64,000 nucleotides of DNA, from the NCBI GenBank assembly GCA_946807835.1, contig OX327699.1, positions 17,286,014 to 17,350,013 of the forward strand, read 5' to 3'. Numbering within the stretch: position 1 is the first letter of the stretch; the number at the start of each line of letters is the position of its first letter. The DNA is from Ailanthus altissimus (Eukaryota; Streptophyta; Magnoliopsida; Sapindales; Simaroubaceae). Positions 37,301-50,466 of the stretch are shown in pieces. The position numbers were made by a program, and so were the translations under genes. The notes under the pieces are model-generated. The model was not told the origin of the DNA, made no database searches, and saw only the letters and a program-made list of their open reading frames with translations.

Positions 37301-40300
37301 AGAATCAGCTGTTGACATGTTCTGATCAGGTTTCTCAGGTAAAGGTCGCCTCAACTGGGAAACAAGTATTTCTTCTAGGCCTTGTGGCACAACAGCTGTA
37401 CTTGATCCACCATTTTGCTGATTATCATCCATCCACAAGTTCAAACGATGTCCATGACGTCCACTCCTCAGAGACCGGAAAATAGTATCCAACCGTGACG
37501 AGGTGCTCTCCACATTCCTATCTGAGAAGATATTATCATTTGCATTCTCTAGGGTAGATAAAAGAAAAAAGAAAAAAGAAAAAAAGGTAAACCATCAGAG
37601 GTAGATTGCAAACTCGAAAGTAATTGACACACCCCAAAAAAAAGATAGATAAAGTCTATAATCCATGATAAGAACTGGTAAAAAAGAAACCACTTCCTTC
37701 TTTCTTTATAGTATTTCACTTTCCGTCTCAAATGTTCAAATGCCAGGAGGGGCTTGTTAGGGGCGATTCTGGAAATTGTTGTGACAAATAAACATACCTG
37801 ATTGTCTAGGAGCAGAGTGCATTGAGGGTGGTCCCAGTAAAAGAGGATGCCGCGAAGAGGCAGCAGTATCACCGGTTCTGCCCAAAAGACTGTAAATGGA
37901 TGTCGTTCGTGCTTGACGCCTAGAACCAAAAACGTCAACTGGCATTACATGAAGAGTTTCATTGGGGAAGCTATGATCTCTGCCAAAAACCTCAATATGG
38001 TCTAAGACATTTATGCCGTGAATGCCCTCCTCCAATCTCAGAATAATACCATCCTCATCATCCTCATCGTCGTCCTCGTCTTCCTCCAGTACTTCCTCGT
38101 CAAACTCATCATCATCAATCTCATGATCATCTTGATCAGTGTCAGGATGAGGCAGGTGATGGACTTCATCTTCTTCCAGATCATTATGTTCTTCTTCATC
38201 CTCATCTTCATCTTCATCCCCATCATCGCCTGACATCTCCTCATCTTCATCTTCTTCATCAAGATTTTCTTGCACACGAGGCTGGAGGTCAAATCGCATC
38301 CCAACAGTATTGATGCCATTTTCTAGACCCCTCGTATCCTCAGATGTTTCTTGCATATAGTCATCCTCAGCTGCAGGAGCAAACCCTCCATCAAGATCCT
38401 GGTCGTGTTCCATATCACCATAGTTTTGTACAGTATTGAAAGATTCAACATGGTCAGCTGCCACAGAGTCATGATTGGTTTGAGATGCCAGTTCCATGGA
38501 CTGGGATGTGTCAACAACATTATCAGCTCTTTCAGACTGACTGTAACCAGGAGTTTTTGTTAAATTCTCACCCTTACCTGCACTAGAATCAGTAGAATGA
38601 ACATGTTCCTTTGTCACCAACTCTAGAGCTTTGACAAGCCCTATAACAACCTTAGGTGAATTGGCATGATCCAAATCCAACACTTCAAGAGTTTGAGTTA
38701 ATGACCTAACTAGACCAACATCTATAAAAGTGGCAGAAGCTTCCGCAGAGATACAAGAACCAGTAGGTGTTCGAGCAACCAGAATGTCATTCAACAAATC
38801 AACAAAAGTTTGTATATCATCCCCTGCCGGCCTGGAACCACTACATGACTCAACAAAGCCATTGAAAATACAACTGATATCTGTCAAAATCCTCCTCCTC
38901 GCCTCTGCAGAACGGACACAAGATGCCACCAAGAATTGGCTAGCCCTGTTTGCTAGTTTATGCCTCCAGTCACCATCTACTTTCCTATCCTTCTTGGAAT
39001 TTCGAGAATACGGAATAAACCTATGCAGGATATGCTGAAATATTCCTCCAGCACAAAAACCATTAGGACCTTTGCAACTACTGAGCTCAGCATCTCTTCG
39101 AAGAAGAACATGAACAGCTGAAGAATACATCAATAAAATCTCAGTCAAAAGTTTCAAGATAAATACAATTTTTGCAAGAGATGCAGAAGCATCCTGGCTA
39201 CTGGCCTCATTCTCTCCAGGCACAGTAGCAATGGCTTTTCCTTTTCCCTTAATGGCAGCAACATCAATGTCCATGTCACTTGATGATGGTTTATTAAGGT
39301 GCACATCTGTCGCCATATCATCTTTCATTGGAAGTACAAAAGCAGTGACAGAATCTAAAAGAAGTTCAATCACATTTATAAAGCTCGGGGGAGATTTCCG
39401 ATGAACTTTGACCGTTTTATTATTTGAATCATGAGTTTTGCCATTCCCAGGGCCTTTTGTGTTCGTACCACCTAGGCTAACCTTCACATCATTAGCCTGT
39501 GCTTTGTCCTTCTCAGACACCTTTTCCTTCTCTTTTTCTTTCTCTTTGGACTTCTCTTTGTCACGGTCTTTCAGCAAGACAATGTATGGCCTATCACCAA
39601 CCATCTCAACTTGGCAAACAGATTTAGCAGCTTGAATAAAAATCACTGGATCTCTCGAGATTGCAGAACTTAAGTTCAGAAGGAAATTGCGTGGAGTGAC
39701 CCGTCCGTTTGAATGCCTGTGTCCACTTGAGTGCCTATTAGCAGCAGCCACAAGGGTGTGCTTTATCTCAGATTCCATTGCTTGCTGGAGAGTTTGCGGA
39801 TCTTCAAGGACATGACGGATAATAGTGGCACCAACATTGTCAAATCCAGGGAATAAGCTACTCGTTGGCAACGTAAGTAGAGAATTTACACCCCTAGCAT
39901 CGAGAAAACAAACTGCCATAGAATGTGTTCTGGTGAGAGTGGAACATAGCTGCAGAACAGCATGCATAGTTTCGGATGGAAGCTGCTTTTTGATACAACT
40001 ACAAGCAATCTCAATAAGCATCTTCTGATCGCGAATATCAATATGTTTCGATGATACTAACATTTGCAACTTGTTTTGCTTATCCTCATCAATACAAATA
40101 GAAGTCTTCTGGTTACTAAGACCATCTCTCTTCAGCAGCTCTGCAATGTCAGAATTCAATTTCTGATCAACCTGCAATAGTCGATCAACAGCAAGAAAAG
40201 CTGTGGTTACCCACTTTGGAACTTGATGTTTCTCTCTGCCAACTGAACCAGAATTCCATTGTACAAGTAGATCAGACACCAGTTTTACAAGACCACTGTT

Positions 40301-43300
40301 AGCTGCAAGTTCCCGTGCCCCTGCATCCTCATGAAGAAGCAAAGCAAGAACATGCAAGAGGGCAGATAGCATAGAATTGTTTCTGCTGTCAGAGATCAAA
40401 CTACAATCCTTCACTTGGTCAATTATAAAGGAGATGACGCTAGACCTATAGTGACCTTCATTCTGGGAGCATATCAACACAAGCAAGTCCCTTACAGGAA
40501 ATGCTAGAGGTTCCTTCATCAGCAGAAGCTTTGTACATGTTGACAACAACTCCTCGATGGGGGGAAGTTGGGCCATCTCTTCTTCAAGTGGCTGATTACT
40601 GATATTCACAGCATCTTCCTTGGCTTCTGATTCAGAGTTCCCCAGTGACATGGCAAGTGCACGGGCAAGTTCATCATCTTCTTGAGCTTCCTCCGGATGG
40701 GAGAACAACCACTCCATTGCCAACTCCACACTATTTGATCCAACTTGCCTGAGAGCTTCCTCTGCCCTAGACCTGGAAAAACCCATCTCCACAATTGTTG
40801 AAATAGCTGTTTCATTTGGAGGGGGGCCAGTAATTCGACCACTGGGGTTACTATTGACATTTTTCACTTCAACCCCAGAATAGATGTGCCTAATGATAGA
40901 AATAACAGAAGTAATAAAATCATAAGTGCAATCAGTAAACTGTGGATGAGTCCAAACAGGAAGCACAGCCTTCAGCACCATGGACTGAAGCATCTTCACA
41001 AAAGTCTCAGCATCCCGTGGGAAAGGAATATCTCCATTCATCAGAGGTTGTGAAAGCAAGTTTCTTGTAAATGGAGATAAAATAAAAGAAGATGTCACCA
41101 AGTGGTCCATAAGTTTACCATAGCTAGCTAAGGGACCATAAATCCATGCATGGTCTGCATCTTCCTTTTCTTCCTGTTTTACATTTCCATCATCAGTCTC
41201 CATTGGAGATGCAGGAGTTCTGTTAACTGCAAACAGCAATTGACTGGTTGCTTCAAACGTCATTAAAACAGATTGAACAACTCCATGGCCGTATAAGCAA
41301 TTAAGCAATATTGGGTTACAAGAATCTGGCCTGTCCAGTAGAATGCCATCAATAAAATTAACTACTTTACCAAAGTAGCGACACTTTGTTGATATATCAG
41401 TCTCTGATTTAGAAAGATTTACATGACCTCCAAAATTCATGTGATCAAGTGCAATGGAAGCAAAAATAGAAGCCACTGATTTTGAAGAAGGGGACACATT
41501 CACAGATTCATCTCGTCGACGAGAAGGAAGCAACATTACCTTTCCCAACTCTTGAAACAAATGGGTAATGTGAAAAGAAAGTGATCTAACCACGTCACAG
41601 CAAGAGTTATAATATGATTTCTGCTTGTCAGAATCCTTTTTACTGCCAGAGTCAGCAGCATCCAATGAAGTAGAAGGATTGACTCCAAGCCAGAGGTTTG
41701 AAGGACTGTCAGCACTCAGCCTATGGCGAAAGCCAGTAGCATGTCCAAGATCACGATAGAGGTTGATAAGATCAAAAAACTGGGCTTCAATACCCCATCC
41801 TGATGTCCTCCGCCTCAATAATGGATCAAGAAACTGCCTGAAGGAGTTGAATCTTTGCTCTTCAGATTCCTGAGTACCTAATTCAGATTGTTGTGACTCA
41901 GCAGCAGAACCACCATCATCCTCCACCTCAAGCTTGGCATCTTCAAGGAAAGCAATCTGCCATAAAATTTCACGATGGACACGTCCAATGTCTACAAGAA
42001 CATCTTTGCCACCATTCCCAAATTCCGTCAGTAGAGCAGTTACCCAACGATTGTCTTTTGAGGCAGCAAGAAATAGAAGGAACTCAACAAGGAAAAGGGA
42101 TGAGAAGAGGCCATTATCTGGCATTGTCCTAGGATACAACAAAAAGGACCCTGAAACTGCATTAAAAGCAGCCAAAACTTTCTTCAAATGATCCCTAAGA
42201 GAGGAACAGAAGGCACGTGCCAGAGGAGCAGAGTGATGTTGAGTAAAACCTTTCAAAACCATCATGCTATGCAAGGCAATAGACATCCCTTCAGATGACT
42301 GTGCAATACTAGGCCGTAAGAGAAGCTTCAGTAAAGCTTCTATTCCTGATTTCTCCACAAATAACCGACAGGTTTCAGTATTCTCCATTGTTCTGTGAAG
42401 AAGAACCATCAAATGAAATATGCATAATTGAACAAACTGTTCGTCAGTGATGCCTTCTGTAGCAGAATCAACTGTATCACTGATGCCTTCAGTGTCAAGC
42501 AAACAGCTAGGTCCTTGATTTTCTGTCTCTTCAGAATCCATTTCCATAGCAGTACTGGCATTAATCTTCCCCGATGACCCAGCAGAGTTATTATCCCCAA
42601 GTGAAGCAATTTTATCAACAATTTCAATGATTATATCAACACCAATCGCTCTCAATGAAGAAACGTGGCGCAATAGCTCTTCCACAGCATTTGCCAGTGG
42701 AACAACAGCTTCATTCATTGCAATGGCATATTTTTTGCTGGTAAATATGTCAACCAGGAATCGCAATGCTGAAGTTTCTTTAACCACCTCTAAGCCTTTG
42801 GCATTTAGACAAATGGCACCAAGGCCATTTGGAACGCATGTAATGGCCTTTGAAGAAGGAAGTATTCCAGCTACCACTGAAGACAAGAATGCATCAGGAA
42901 GACCCATTTCAAGCAATGCCGGAAGACAAGTTGGGTCTTTGTGAATTATTTCACTCATAACAGTTACTGCAGAGTAATAAATTTCACCTCCAAATTTATC
43001 TACATTTCGATATATTAGCGACAAAGTACCAGGTAAAGCACTATCCTGTGAATTTAGGGGTCGGTTAGAATTTGCAGGGGCATACGTGGCAGACCCAAGT
43101 GCCTTCAGGAGAACCTTGATAAGCCTCTTCTGGAAGTACAAATGATCTTCAATACATCTTGAATACTCGTTGACATTCATTGAATCATCATTTTCTCCGG
43201 CCAAACCAATAATTCTATGGACTTCTATCTGTAGTCTCTGGGCCAACAGCTCTACTCCCCCCGAATCTCTAAGCGCTGTCACAGCTGAACTACTGTAATC

Positions 43301-46300
43301 CATGAGCTTCTGTAAACCTTTAACAGCCAAGTAGACAAGATGCATATGGGCAGGATCGGAATCCTCCAGCAGAGGTAAAAATGTGGAGACCATTCCTGAA
43401 CCCCTTATATTACTACCTGAAGCTGAGGATGAAACAATGTGAAGCAAATAAAACTGAAGAAGTGCCTCAATGAAGGAAATAGATGATGGATCGTTTGAAT
43501 TTTTAAGAGACATTATTGCCCTCTGAAGCACATTGAGAAGAATCATCCGATTCCCAACAGCAAAACTGATAGTTGATCCACTCAAAATCCGCGCCCGCTC
43601 ATGAGATGATGAATATACAGCTAACTGAGCTCCCAGGGCAAGCATTGCAAGAGTTCTAATTGTCCCAGGAATCGTTTCATCTGATCGTACAATCCTGATT
43701 AACTCATTTGTGTACTCTGGCTCATTAGCAAAAAAGGATGTCAGCTCATCATGAGCATCACTAGATTGTACAAGTACAATAAAGGCAAGAAGAGAAATCC
43801 TGCTGTATAGTCTGCATATTCTGGGAGCACTGAAAGCACGAGCATATCTGATTCTTGTCAGCAATGAGAACCGGAGCTCAGAAGGTACATTGTACAGTTC
43901 GATACACTGTTTCAATAATACCAGTTCATCCTCCTTCCTTAAATGCAGGTCTGGTATATTTATAACCCTTGAAAAACTTGCACTGCAACGGGTCTCCTCA
44001 GTGCTTTGGGCAGTGAGCCCATGCAATTCAAAATAGAGAGTAGAACCAACTCGATAGTGAGACTTATCGCCATCATTTTCCACTTCAGATGGAAATAAAC
44101 AAAGCCCGTCCTCTTGCATTTTCTCGTTTGTCATAACACATGAGTATAAACCTAAGCCCTCCTCCTTGCTCCCCCACCCCTGAGCTAAAGACAAGAGATA
44201 GCTGTTTACTGAACCACATCCAATCAACTTCCCGTTCCCATGCAGCTTAGAGGGATTTATTTTCACAAGTGCAGAAAGAGTCTCTAATGTAGCTATAAGA
44301 ACCTCTGGATCCGTAGAAGCAAGTAGGAGCTTAAAATGCTGAACATGAAGAAGAAAAATATATCAGAAAAAATACATTGCATATGGCTGAAACCACATAA
44401 ATCTAACAAGATAAAATGATAAAAGAATTTCACATAGGACCGGTAAGCAAACTAGAAGTCAAAGCACAACTTACCTCTAATCCATCAAATGAACTCTTGT
44501 TAGGGCAGTTCTCCAAAATTATTTGCATTACTCGTAATATTTGGAGGACTTCATGTTTTGGAAATGGATTATCATCTCCTAAAATTTTATCTGACAAGAT
44601 AAGGTCATTTCTACCAGCCAAGTATGTCTTGAAATATGTATCAAAATGAAGAAACAATGGCCTCCAATGATGAAAATTTCCCTGAAGTCAAAAGGACAGG
44701 TAAGTAAAAGAACACTAGGATGATCAATTGAAAACTTGGCACAGCAAAAGTAACATGCTATCACCTTACTGTACTCCCAACGAAAGCCAGAAAGAGGTAT
44801 TGCTATATCTTGCAATGGACTTTGGATCACTTTGTCAATGAAGGCTTTAATTTTAGGAGGCTGCAAGTAGAGATACAAAAGACCAAATTTGGGATTAAGA
44901 AAGTAAGATAATGCAAAAGAACCAAGTGATCTCAACGCTCTTGAACATTACTTCAGCATACAAGAAGTGTGTTATGTTAATAATTAAAAACAAAGAAAAA
45001 GTAAGCATTACCCAGAAATGTAAACATACAAATAATCCGAGAGCATTCATGCAGCATTATAGAAATTCTTTATATTCAAATCTCAGTGTTTAGTCCTACT
45101 CGACCACTCCATCAGTAATCAAGACTGTAGGCCAGCATTTATTTAAAAGATATAATCATCTGATATCTTTTATACATAGACATCTAACCAAACAGTTATA
45201 CATAGACAGACACTGAGAAGGATAATTACCAATAAATGACTGCATAAGTTTTCTTGGATAACACCAACAGTTTGAGGACAGAAAGACTATCAGTCTATGT
45301 TACAAACTTACACTCACTTCACCATCATGGTGTGTGATAAGTAGAAAGAGTGAGGAAACCTCTAGCCATCTTTTCCTTAATTGTGGAGTGGCTTTGGATA
45401 TGTGGGCTAGATTCTGCAAAGAAGCTAAAATTTTATGGGTTGTTTCGGGCTCTTGTGAATCTCAACTTTGTAAACTATATTTGCCTTTGGAAAGGGATGA
45501 AAGCTACAACCCTCTGGAAATTCATGCTTCAGCTCTTTTATGGGTTCTATGGTTGGAATGAAAAAAAATGAATTTTTGGTGAAGATAGAAGGGAGAACTT
45601 AGGCAGCCTGTGGGAGAGAGTTTGTCTTAAGCACTGTTTTGGGCTTCAGTTTCAAAAGCTTTTCAAGATTTTTCTTTTTTTCACGTTTAAAATGGTAAGG
45701 GGTTTTAAGATAATTGTGTATAGTTTAGGTTGGGTTTAGAGGTTAGAAACTCTTGTTCTTTTGGTTCTTTTGGGTTCCAATCTCTTGATTTTGAATCTCT
45801 GTGTACATATAGTCCACTTTTGTACTTCTTCCATTCTCCTTAACAAATTATTGTGGAAAATAAAAAAAAAGGAACACTCACATGTATTTACCATGCTGAA
45901 TTTATCTGACTACCTGACCATGGACGTCTGGACTCAATCATATGCAATCACAAAAAAGTTACAATGATGCGAGGATTTATTAGCATCAGTAGGAGGACTC
46001 CAACAGCCAAGACAGTCACACAGCTATTATTTCCCATGCAGATATGGGCCCAATAAGAGGATGCTCCTTATGCCAAGTACATAGGTGGCCTTTGGCAACA
46101 TGCGAGTGACTGAACATTCCTAGGTTCCTCGTTAATCAATTCTCATTTCCACAATGAAAAATATACTCGACTAATCATAATATAGTATCATATTGATACA
46201 AAAATTGTGCACCTACAACAGTAAGCCCAAACAATCAAAACAGTGTACAGATGAACAAAGAACCCTTCGTAGAAAACTATCAAACAAGGATGCGATGCCC

Positions 46301-47005
46301 ATCCAATTTAGGTCCTTAATCAGCCAAAAGAATTAAATCAGTTCATCAGTATCATTCTAGTGCTTAGCCTTGGTTGTCAAAAGTTTTTCCTTGACAAACA
46401 AAAGCTCTTACTTCACATATTAAGTTCTTTCCATGTATACACAGCTCTTGTGGTCATTGTAATATAAACTAGGCATAAAATGCATAAAAAAAAACTATAA
46501 TTCAAGTTTCATTAATCAGAAGTATACAAAACCATGTGCAGCCAAACTAACTCCAACTAGCCTTGACACCATATGAATGGAACAGCACCATTTGAATAAT
46601 CATCAATAACATTTATATGTGCGCAATGCTACTACTAACTAAAGCTATCACCCGGTGAGCCACAGCAAACAAAAATAAATAAAGAAAAAAATAGAGGCTC
46701 AATGTAAATGGCCCACTAGAACCCCTCTTCAATCAAATCTGACCGTAGAAATAAAAGGTTTAACAAAACCCTAATCAATGAGTTGGCCAAACGATATTCA
46801 TATTTTTCAGTAAAACCCTAATTAAAAAAAGAAATGGTAACCATAACTAGTAGTAAATTAACAAAAATTTAAAAATCAAAAATAAAAAAAAAACCCAAAA
46901 AGAGCATACAGGCTCAGAGTCGAGTTTAACGGAGGGGCCGATAGGGCTTTCGCCGGATATAAGCTGTCTCAGCCTCGCCGGCAAAGTTGATCTTGTGGTC
47001 AACAT
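31393..47005 (-). CDS. UPL1: E3 ubiquitin-protein ligase UPL1/UPL2 (giant HECT ligase)
   Basis: Sixteen coding exons on minus: 47005-46910, 44860-44765, 44681-44475, 44338-37798, 37548-36452, 36385-36080, 35971-35767, 35621-35344, 35245-34953, 34626-33504, 33406-33260, 33161-33081, 32991-32766, 32655-32516, 31769-31663 and 31495-31393 (11046 bp, 3681 aa). The N-terminus ([20 protein letters not shown]) opens DUF908/DUF913 armadillo-like regions. A UBA domain ([16 protein letters not shown]) lies near residue 1310, followed by a UIM-like [12 protein letters not shown] very acidic run spans ~2156-2229. Two ubiquitin-binding motifs ([28 protein letters not shown]) fall near 2590 and 2625. The HECT domain covers ~3319-3681, with catalytic Cys3648 in [14 protein letters not shown]. 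It transfers ubiquitin from an E2 to substrates. The length fits Arabidopsis UPL1/UPL2; which paralogue it matches is uncertain. Nothing appears broken. Confidence 0.96.
45320..45700 (+). mobile_element. LINE fragment (zf-RVT region) in UPL intron 1
   Basis: The plus strand, antisense to UPL, encodes [20 protein letters not shown], a recognisable zf-RVT tail of plant LINE reverse transcriptases. After a frame change come FYGFYGW and a [19 protein letters not shown] block ending near 45690. The reading frame shifts and no other LINE domains remain. It is a short, 5'-truncated remnant inside the ~2-kb first coding intron. Confidence 0.75.
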
Positions 47006-47010
47006 CTCAT
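46999..47010 (-). promoter_or_regulatory. Three-codon upstream ORF overlapping the UPL start codon
   Basis: ATG AGA TGT TGA (47010-46999) precedes and overlaps the UPL start ATG (47005-47003) in another frame: ATGAGATGTTGA. A scanning ribosome meets this minimal MRC ORF first and terminates just 3' of the main start. Such overlap can lower initiation or depend on re-initiation. The choice of the second ATG as main start rests on its frame, which is open into the conserved N-terminus. Confidence 0.6.
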
Positions 47011-47042
47011 CTCAACTCAAAGTTTGCTGCTTTCAACAACTG

Positions 47043-47215
47043 CTGCACAAAACACATAAATCAGGAAACACTAAAACCAAAAAAAAAGTTCTTTAAAAAA
47101 AAAACCAAAAACCTTAAAACCACTGCAATAAATCGAAAAAAATTAAAACAAACACATATAAAATTTAAAGAAAAAATAAAACGAAATTAGATCAGATATT
47201 TAAAAAAAAAAAAAC
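47043..47215 (-). other. Probable 5'-UTR intron of UPL
   Basis: On minus, CATCAG|GTTTTTT (donor at 47215) and TTTTGTGCAG|CAGTTG (acceptor at 47043) bound a 173-bp AT-rich segment directly upstream of the first coding exon. Inferred from splice-site form and base composition only. Confidence 0.5.
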
Positions 47216-47456
47216 CTGATGGGCGTATACAAGGACTGGGAGATTTTAAGAGAGTGAGAGATTTAGAGAAATGCGAAACCCCAAAGCGAAGAGAGGTGGG
47301 GTTGTTTGTGTGTTATTTTAATATTGTTTTGTTCGTTAGCTCTATAAAGCAAATAAGAGTAAAATAATTTTAAATTTAAAATAAAATATGTGTATATATT
47401 ATACGGGGGATTTTTAGGTTTTTTTCTCTTGTCAAAGCAGAGTTGTTATTCTGAGG

Positions 47457-47575
47457 GCTGACAAAGAGTTGTGGGTCTCTTCAGCAAGGCAGTTTTGCAT
47501 TCTTGGTCCTTCAACTTTGCTGTATTTCTTTTCCATCACTTTTTCATTTTTATGTAAGCACAATTGTCATATTTA
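47457..47575 (+). repeat. Direct repeat, copy 1 (partner at 48332)
   Basis: Begins GCTGACAAAGAGTTGTGGGT and recurs with a few mismatches at 48332-48450, 875 bp away in the same orientation. It contains GCAAGGCAGTTTTGCATT and a T-rich tail. It lies in the upstream region of UPL, so part of that promoter region may have been copied, or an insertion may have duplicated its flank. Confidence 0.75.
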
Positions 47576-48331
47576 CAATTTAGAGATATTATTATCAATA
47601 ATTTTGAAGTATAATTTAATTATAAAAATATTTATAAATTTAAAAAATTAATGTTAGTATTCAATTTTTTTATCAAAATAGGTACAAATGTATAATTGTC
47701 AATAATTTATTGTCAAAATTAATAAATTTAAAGATAATTAAGTCTTTTTACACATTAAACATTTAAATTCTTTTAAAAAATAATAATATAGTAAAAAATT
47801 ATTATTAAAAAATTAAAAATACAAACTATCAACCAAAATGACCAGTATTGATAGAAAAAATGGCCACCACCACAAGTAGTGGCCACTACAAGCAGTGGCC
47901 ATTTTGGCCCCTGCTTTTTATTAAATTTTATTTATTATTATTATTTTAAAATTTTATTTATTATTAATAATTATTTTTTTATTTATATTTTTCATTTTTA
48001 TAACTTTCAAAAGTTTTAACAAAATTGCTTTATTATTTTTAAAGAGCTTTTATTATTATTATTTTATTTTTAATTATTTTCAAAAGTTAAAATTTTAAAA
48101 TTTGTGCAAGTCATTCTCATATCAATTTTGTTTAGCATATAAGGAATATTTTAGTTATTTTATATTTATTAATATAAAATTTATTTAATTTAATAAAATA
48201 TTTTTAACGTTTGAACATTATACTTACTTTAAAAAAAATTAAATATTAATATTAATTTTTTAAATTTATAATTATTATTATAACTAAATCATATTTAAGG
48301 GTATCGATGAAATAACTCTAAACTTCATTAT
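47576..48331. other. AT-rich spacer between the direct repeats, with a small hairpin
   Basis: Mostly A/T. Around 47858-47911 the words AATGGCCAC and GTGGCCATT face each other around AGTAGTGGCCACTACAAGCA, giving a nested GC-rich palindrome in otherwise AT DNA. No gene was recognised. Confidence 0.5.
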
Positions 48332-48450
48332 GCTGACAAAGAATTGCGGGTCTCTTCGGCAAGGCAGTTTTGCATTATTTGTCCTTCTACTTTCCTGTAT
48401 TTCCTTTCCATCTCTTTTTTCATTTTTATGTGTGTGCTATTGTTATATTT
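48332..48450 (+). repeat. Direct repeat, copy 2 (partner at 47457)
   Basis: Begins GCTGACAAAGAATTGCGGGT. Same order of words as copy 1, with scattered substitutions; similarity fades after the ATTTTTATGT word. Confidence 0.75.
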
Positions 48451-50466
48451 AAATTTTATTATGTATTTGGTTCTAAACTATAAATAGATGTCCTTTTTAT
48501 ATTATATTATGTTCTGTTATGCTCGTGTATAAAATATTTATGACGAGACTATTTTAGTATTTTTAATTTTTTTTAAGTCATATTAAAATTAACTATTTTT
48601 TTTTCAAATTTGATAAAAACTTAAGTAGGAGTGGGATGGTCTAATAAAAATTCTAAGGTGCATTCTAACTTTTTTTTTTTCCATTTTTGTTACCACTAAT
48701 ATACTAATCAATCTCAAGATAAATGCCGAGTTTTTTATATATAGACCCAAGTTTTTGTAAAATTGACTGAAAAACTCTTTGATTTAAAAAAAAAACCTTA
48801 AAACCCCTCCATTTATTAGTTCTTACCATATGTTTTAACATAAATAAAGGTAAAATAGTACTTTAATATACAAAAAAAATTACGAAAACACAAAATCAAT
48901 CTAATCAAATCCTCGTGGCAGTGTGTACTTAAAAATCTAAAAAGATTTCATATTTATTCTATCAATATTATATTATTAATAAATCATACCAAAAATACTT
49001 ATATGCAGCTTGCCAACGTTAATTTATGAACTCATGGATACCGCATTCAAAAGAATTGTTGTTACCGAAAGTTGAAATAGCGCCTAAGATTCTAAGGACC
49101 AAAATGATCATGTTAACGACGCTGAAAGATTTATTGAAGAGCATAACAAAGATGTTATTCTAGACCGATCTACTAAGCCTACTGGTGCCAAAAAAAAGAA
49201 AGAAAAACCAACGATGAACGATATTTTAAACCGTCTAATTACTTGAGGAGAAGGAAGATGAAATGGATACGGCATCGTTCAATGGTGGGTGGTTTTCGAG
49301 TTAAGAGATAGTAAAATAAGGTATGAGATCGATATTTTGTTGGGTGGTGGAATCAGTGGCGGTGGCGAGAAGATGCGTAGCATTTAGGGAGTGGTGGTGG
49401 AGGTTAGAATATTTAGTGAAGGATTTACGTAACTCAATTTATAAAAATTAAATTAAAAAAAAAAATTGTGTTCTTTTGGTTTTACACCATAAATTTTTTT
49501 CTAATAAATAAAACAATATTTTTTCAATTAATTAATTATGTAATTTATTTTGGCATTTGGTTTTGTTAAAAAGGATTTATTTGAATGACAATAAAGTAGG
49601 TGCTAAGAGTTCTTTTTTTAAGCTGCAAATAGTTGAAAAGCTTAATTTTTTGTTACTTCTTTAAGACAAACCAAGGCAAGAATATAGTAATTGAATTGCT
49701 TACGGTTTGTCAAGGCTCTATTCTAATTGTATTTATTAATTGGGAATGGATGCAAATTTGTGGAAATTTTGTGAAGGTTGAGGAGCACTATGTCAATGCG
49801 ATCTGATACTAATGTTCACCGGGTAAAATAGTAATTATATATTGATTAATGACATTTTTATTAAAACAGAAGGCAAGAAGAGAGTGTTTTAGGCTTTTAT
49901 AAAATAAGTGGAGTTTTTCAATCAGATTTTCTACAACTTCAGAGTTTAGGTGTCAAAAATCCACAAATATACGCATTTCAATATTTGGTTGAACTCACAA
50001 ATAAGACAATGTGCTCGTCTCATCTAAAATTTTTAGTTGAATAAATCAGGTTAAATTTATTAAACATTTAAAAAACAAATCTCTATTTTTTCTTCAAATC
50101 CTTATTTAAACATTTGAAAAAAAAAATCTCTATTTTCTTCTTTGGATTTCTTTCATTAAGCAGTGGTTGTTTTATAGAGTTATTCATCAAAACTAACGGA
50201 TTTAAAATGTGTAAAAGAATAATTAAGGGGATTTAGTTACACTACAATACGAACAAATGGCTAAAAAATGTATCTATATTTATTCTTAATTTTATTAATT
50301 AATTTTATCCGTCTTGATATAACTCTTGTTTAACTTATCTAACCTTATTTGTTATATTTATCTGCAATAATAATTGTGGTAGTTTATTTTTTTATTTAAT
50401 AATAATAATAATGTAGGCCTTTTTTCAATTAAATTATTGTTAAAAAATTAGTAATTCAATAATCTT
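48451..50466. other. Gene-poor spacer with a coding-like scrap
   Basis: AT-rich. At about 49110-49230 a plus-strand frame reads ERFIEEHNKDVILDRS and then a Lys-rich KKKKEKPTMNDILNRLIT before a stop. It has coding-like composition, but no family was recognised and no flanking exons fit. It may be a pseudogene fragment. Confidence 0.4.

Noticed and set aside
37549..43000. Many secondary open frames of 65-130 residues overlapping the UPL exons on both strands
   Set aside because: They lie in other frames or antisense to the large conserved coding exon, show no family features, and some are acidic-run mirror artefacts.
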